DNA of 9,009 nt from assembly GCA_017391465.1 (NCBI GenBank), contig JAFOYH010000067.1, forward strand, positions 1-9,009, in the 5' to 3' direction. Shown piece by piece: positions 8,853 through 9,009 of this stretch; position 1 is the stretch's first letter, and the number at the start of each line of letters is the position of its first letter. Origin of the DNA: Lachnospiraceae bacterium. Lineage in GTDB: Bacteria; Bacillota_A; Clostridia; Lachnospirales; Lachnospiraceae. Under the pieces are notes generated by a model, which saw nothing but the letters and a program-made list of their open reading frames with translations, made no database searches and was not told the DNA's origin. Position numbers and translations under genes: made by a program.

Positions 8853-9009
8853 TTATTCAACGATAAAAGGTTTTAAACTTTCAAGAATCCGGTCGTCATC
8901 GTCATTATAAATATTTAATGTGATTGGTTTGGATAAATCCAGACTGAAGATTCCCATAATTGATTTGGCGTCGATAACAAAACGACCTGAAATGAGGTCG
9001 AATTCGGCA
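8853..9009 (-). CDS. HPr-like phosphocarrier family protein (N-terminal part outside window)
   Basis: The frame is open on the - strand to the window edge and gives 51 C-terminal residues ending in tandem TAA TAA stops (8853-8855, then 8850-8852). It includes FDLISGRFVIDAKSIMGIFSLDLS and ends ILESLKPFIVE. The AKSIMG segment matches the region around the regulatory Ser46 of HPr, the sugar phosphotransferase phosphocarrier (that serine codon is at 8961-8963). The N-terminal half, where the phospho-accepting His15 would be, is not in the window. I recall short Lachnospiraceae HPr-family proteins with this C-terminus that seem to lack the histidine, so it may be a degenerate HPr rather than a working ptsH product; no symbol is given. 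It is convergent with thiI and shares its terminator. Confidence 0.8.
   Translation of the reverse strand, partial: AEFDLISGRFVIDAKSIMGIFSLDLSKPITLNIYNDDDDRILESLKPFIVE

Overview
The window is moderately A+T-rich and reads like the chromosome of a low-GC Gram-positive anaerobe, most likely in the Lachnospiraceae (Clostridia). Three things point there: the Firmicute order hrcA-grpE-dnaK-dnaJ-prmA-rsmE, a DnaK without the extra segment of about 24 residues found in the proteobacterial ATPase domain, and an HPr-like protein at the right edge of a type I associate from memory with Lachnospiraceae. The family assignment is an inference, not a proof.

Layout. Positions 1-8775 hold eight genes, all on the + strand. 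The 3' two thirds of hrcA (heat-shock repressor, cut by the window edge) is followed by grpE, dnaK and dnaJ (the Hsp70 chaperone machine). Then come prmA (ribosomal protein L11 methyltransferase), rsmE (16S rRNA uridine methyltransferase), a class I PLP-dependent cysteine desulfurase, and a rhodanese-less thiI (tRNA 4-thiouridine synthetase). Six of the seven junctions are tight (1-nt overlap to 103 bp, five of them under 25 bp). Only grpE-dnaK (91 bp) and dnaK-dnaJ (103 bp) leave room for control elements, and each holds a clear RNA hairpin. No CIRCE operator is present inside the window; if there is one it lies upstream of hrcA, outside it. A short 77-bp gap after thiI carries a perfect inverted repeat that can end transcription in both directions. 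Beyond it, on the - strand, is the C-terminal part of an HPr-like protein.

How the genes work together. HrcA normally represses the operon and is itself kept active by GroEL. GrpE, DnaK and DnaJ form one ATP-driven folding cycle. PrmA and RsmE modify the ribosome. The desulfurase and ThiI form a two-protein sulfur relay (cysteine to enzyme persulfide to tRNA U8). The hairpins flanking dnaK suggest that the operon transcript is processed or attenuated so that DnaK is made in excess of its cochaperones.

Overall this is a well-conserved housekeeping locus. I see no mobile element, CRISPR array, RNA gene, phage gene or unknown multi-gene system. The points worth a second look are the two intergenic hairpins, the desulfurase-thiI pair attached to the heat-shock operon, the basic tails on GrpE and DnaJ, and the HPr-like gene at the edge.
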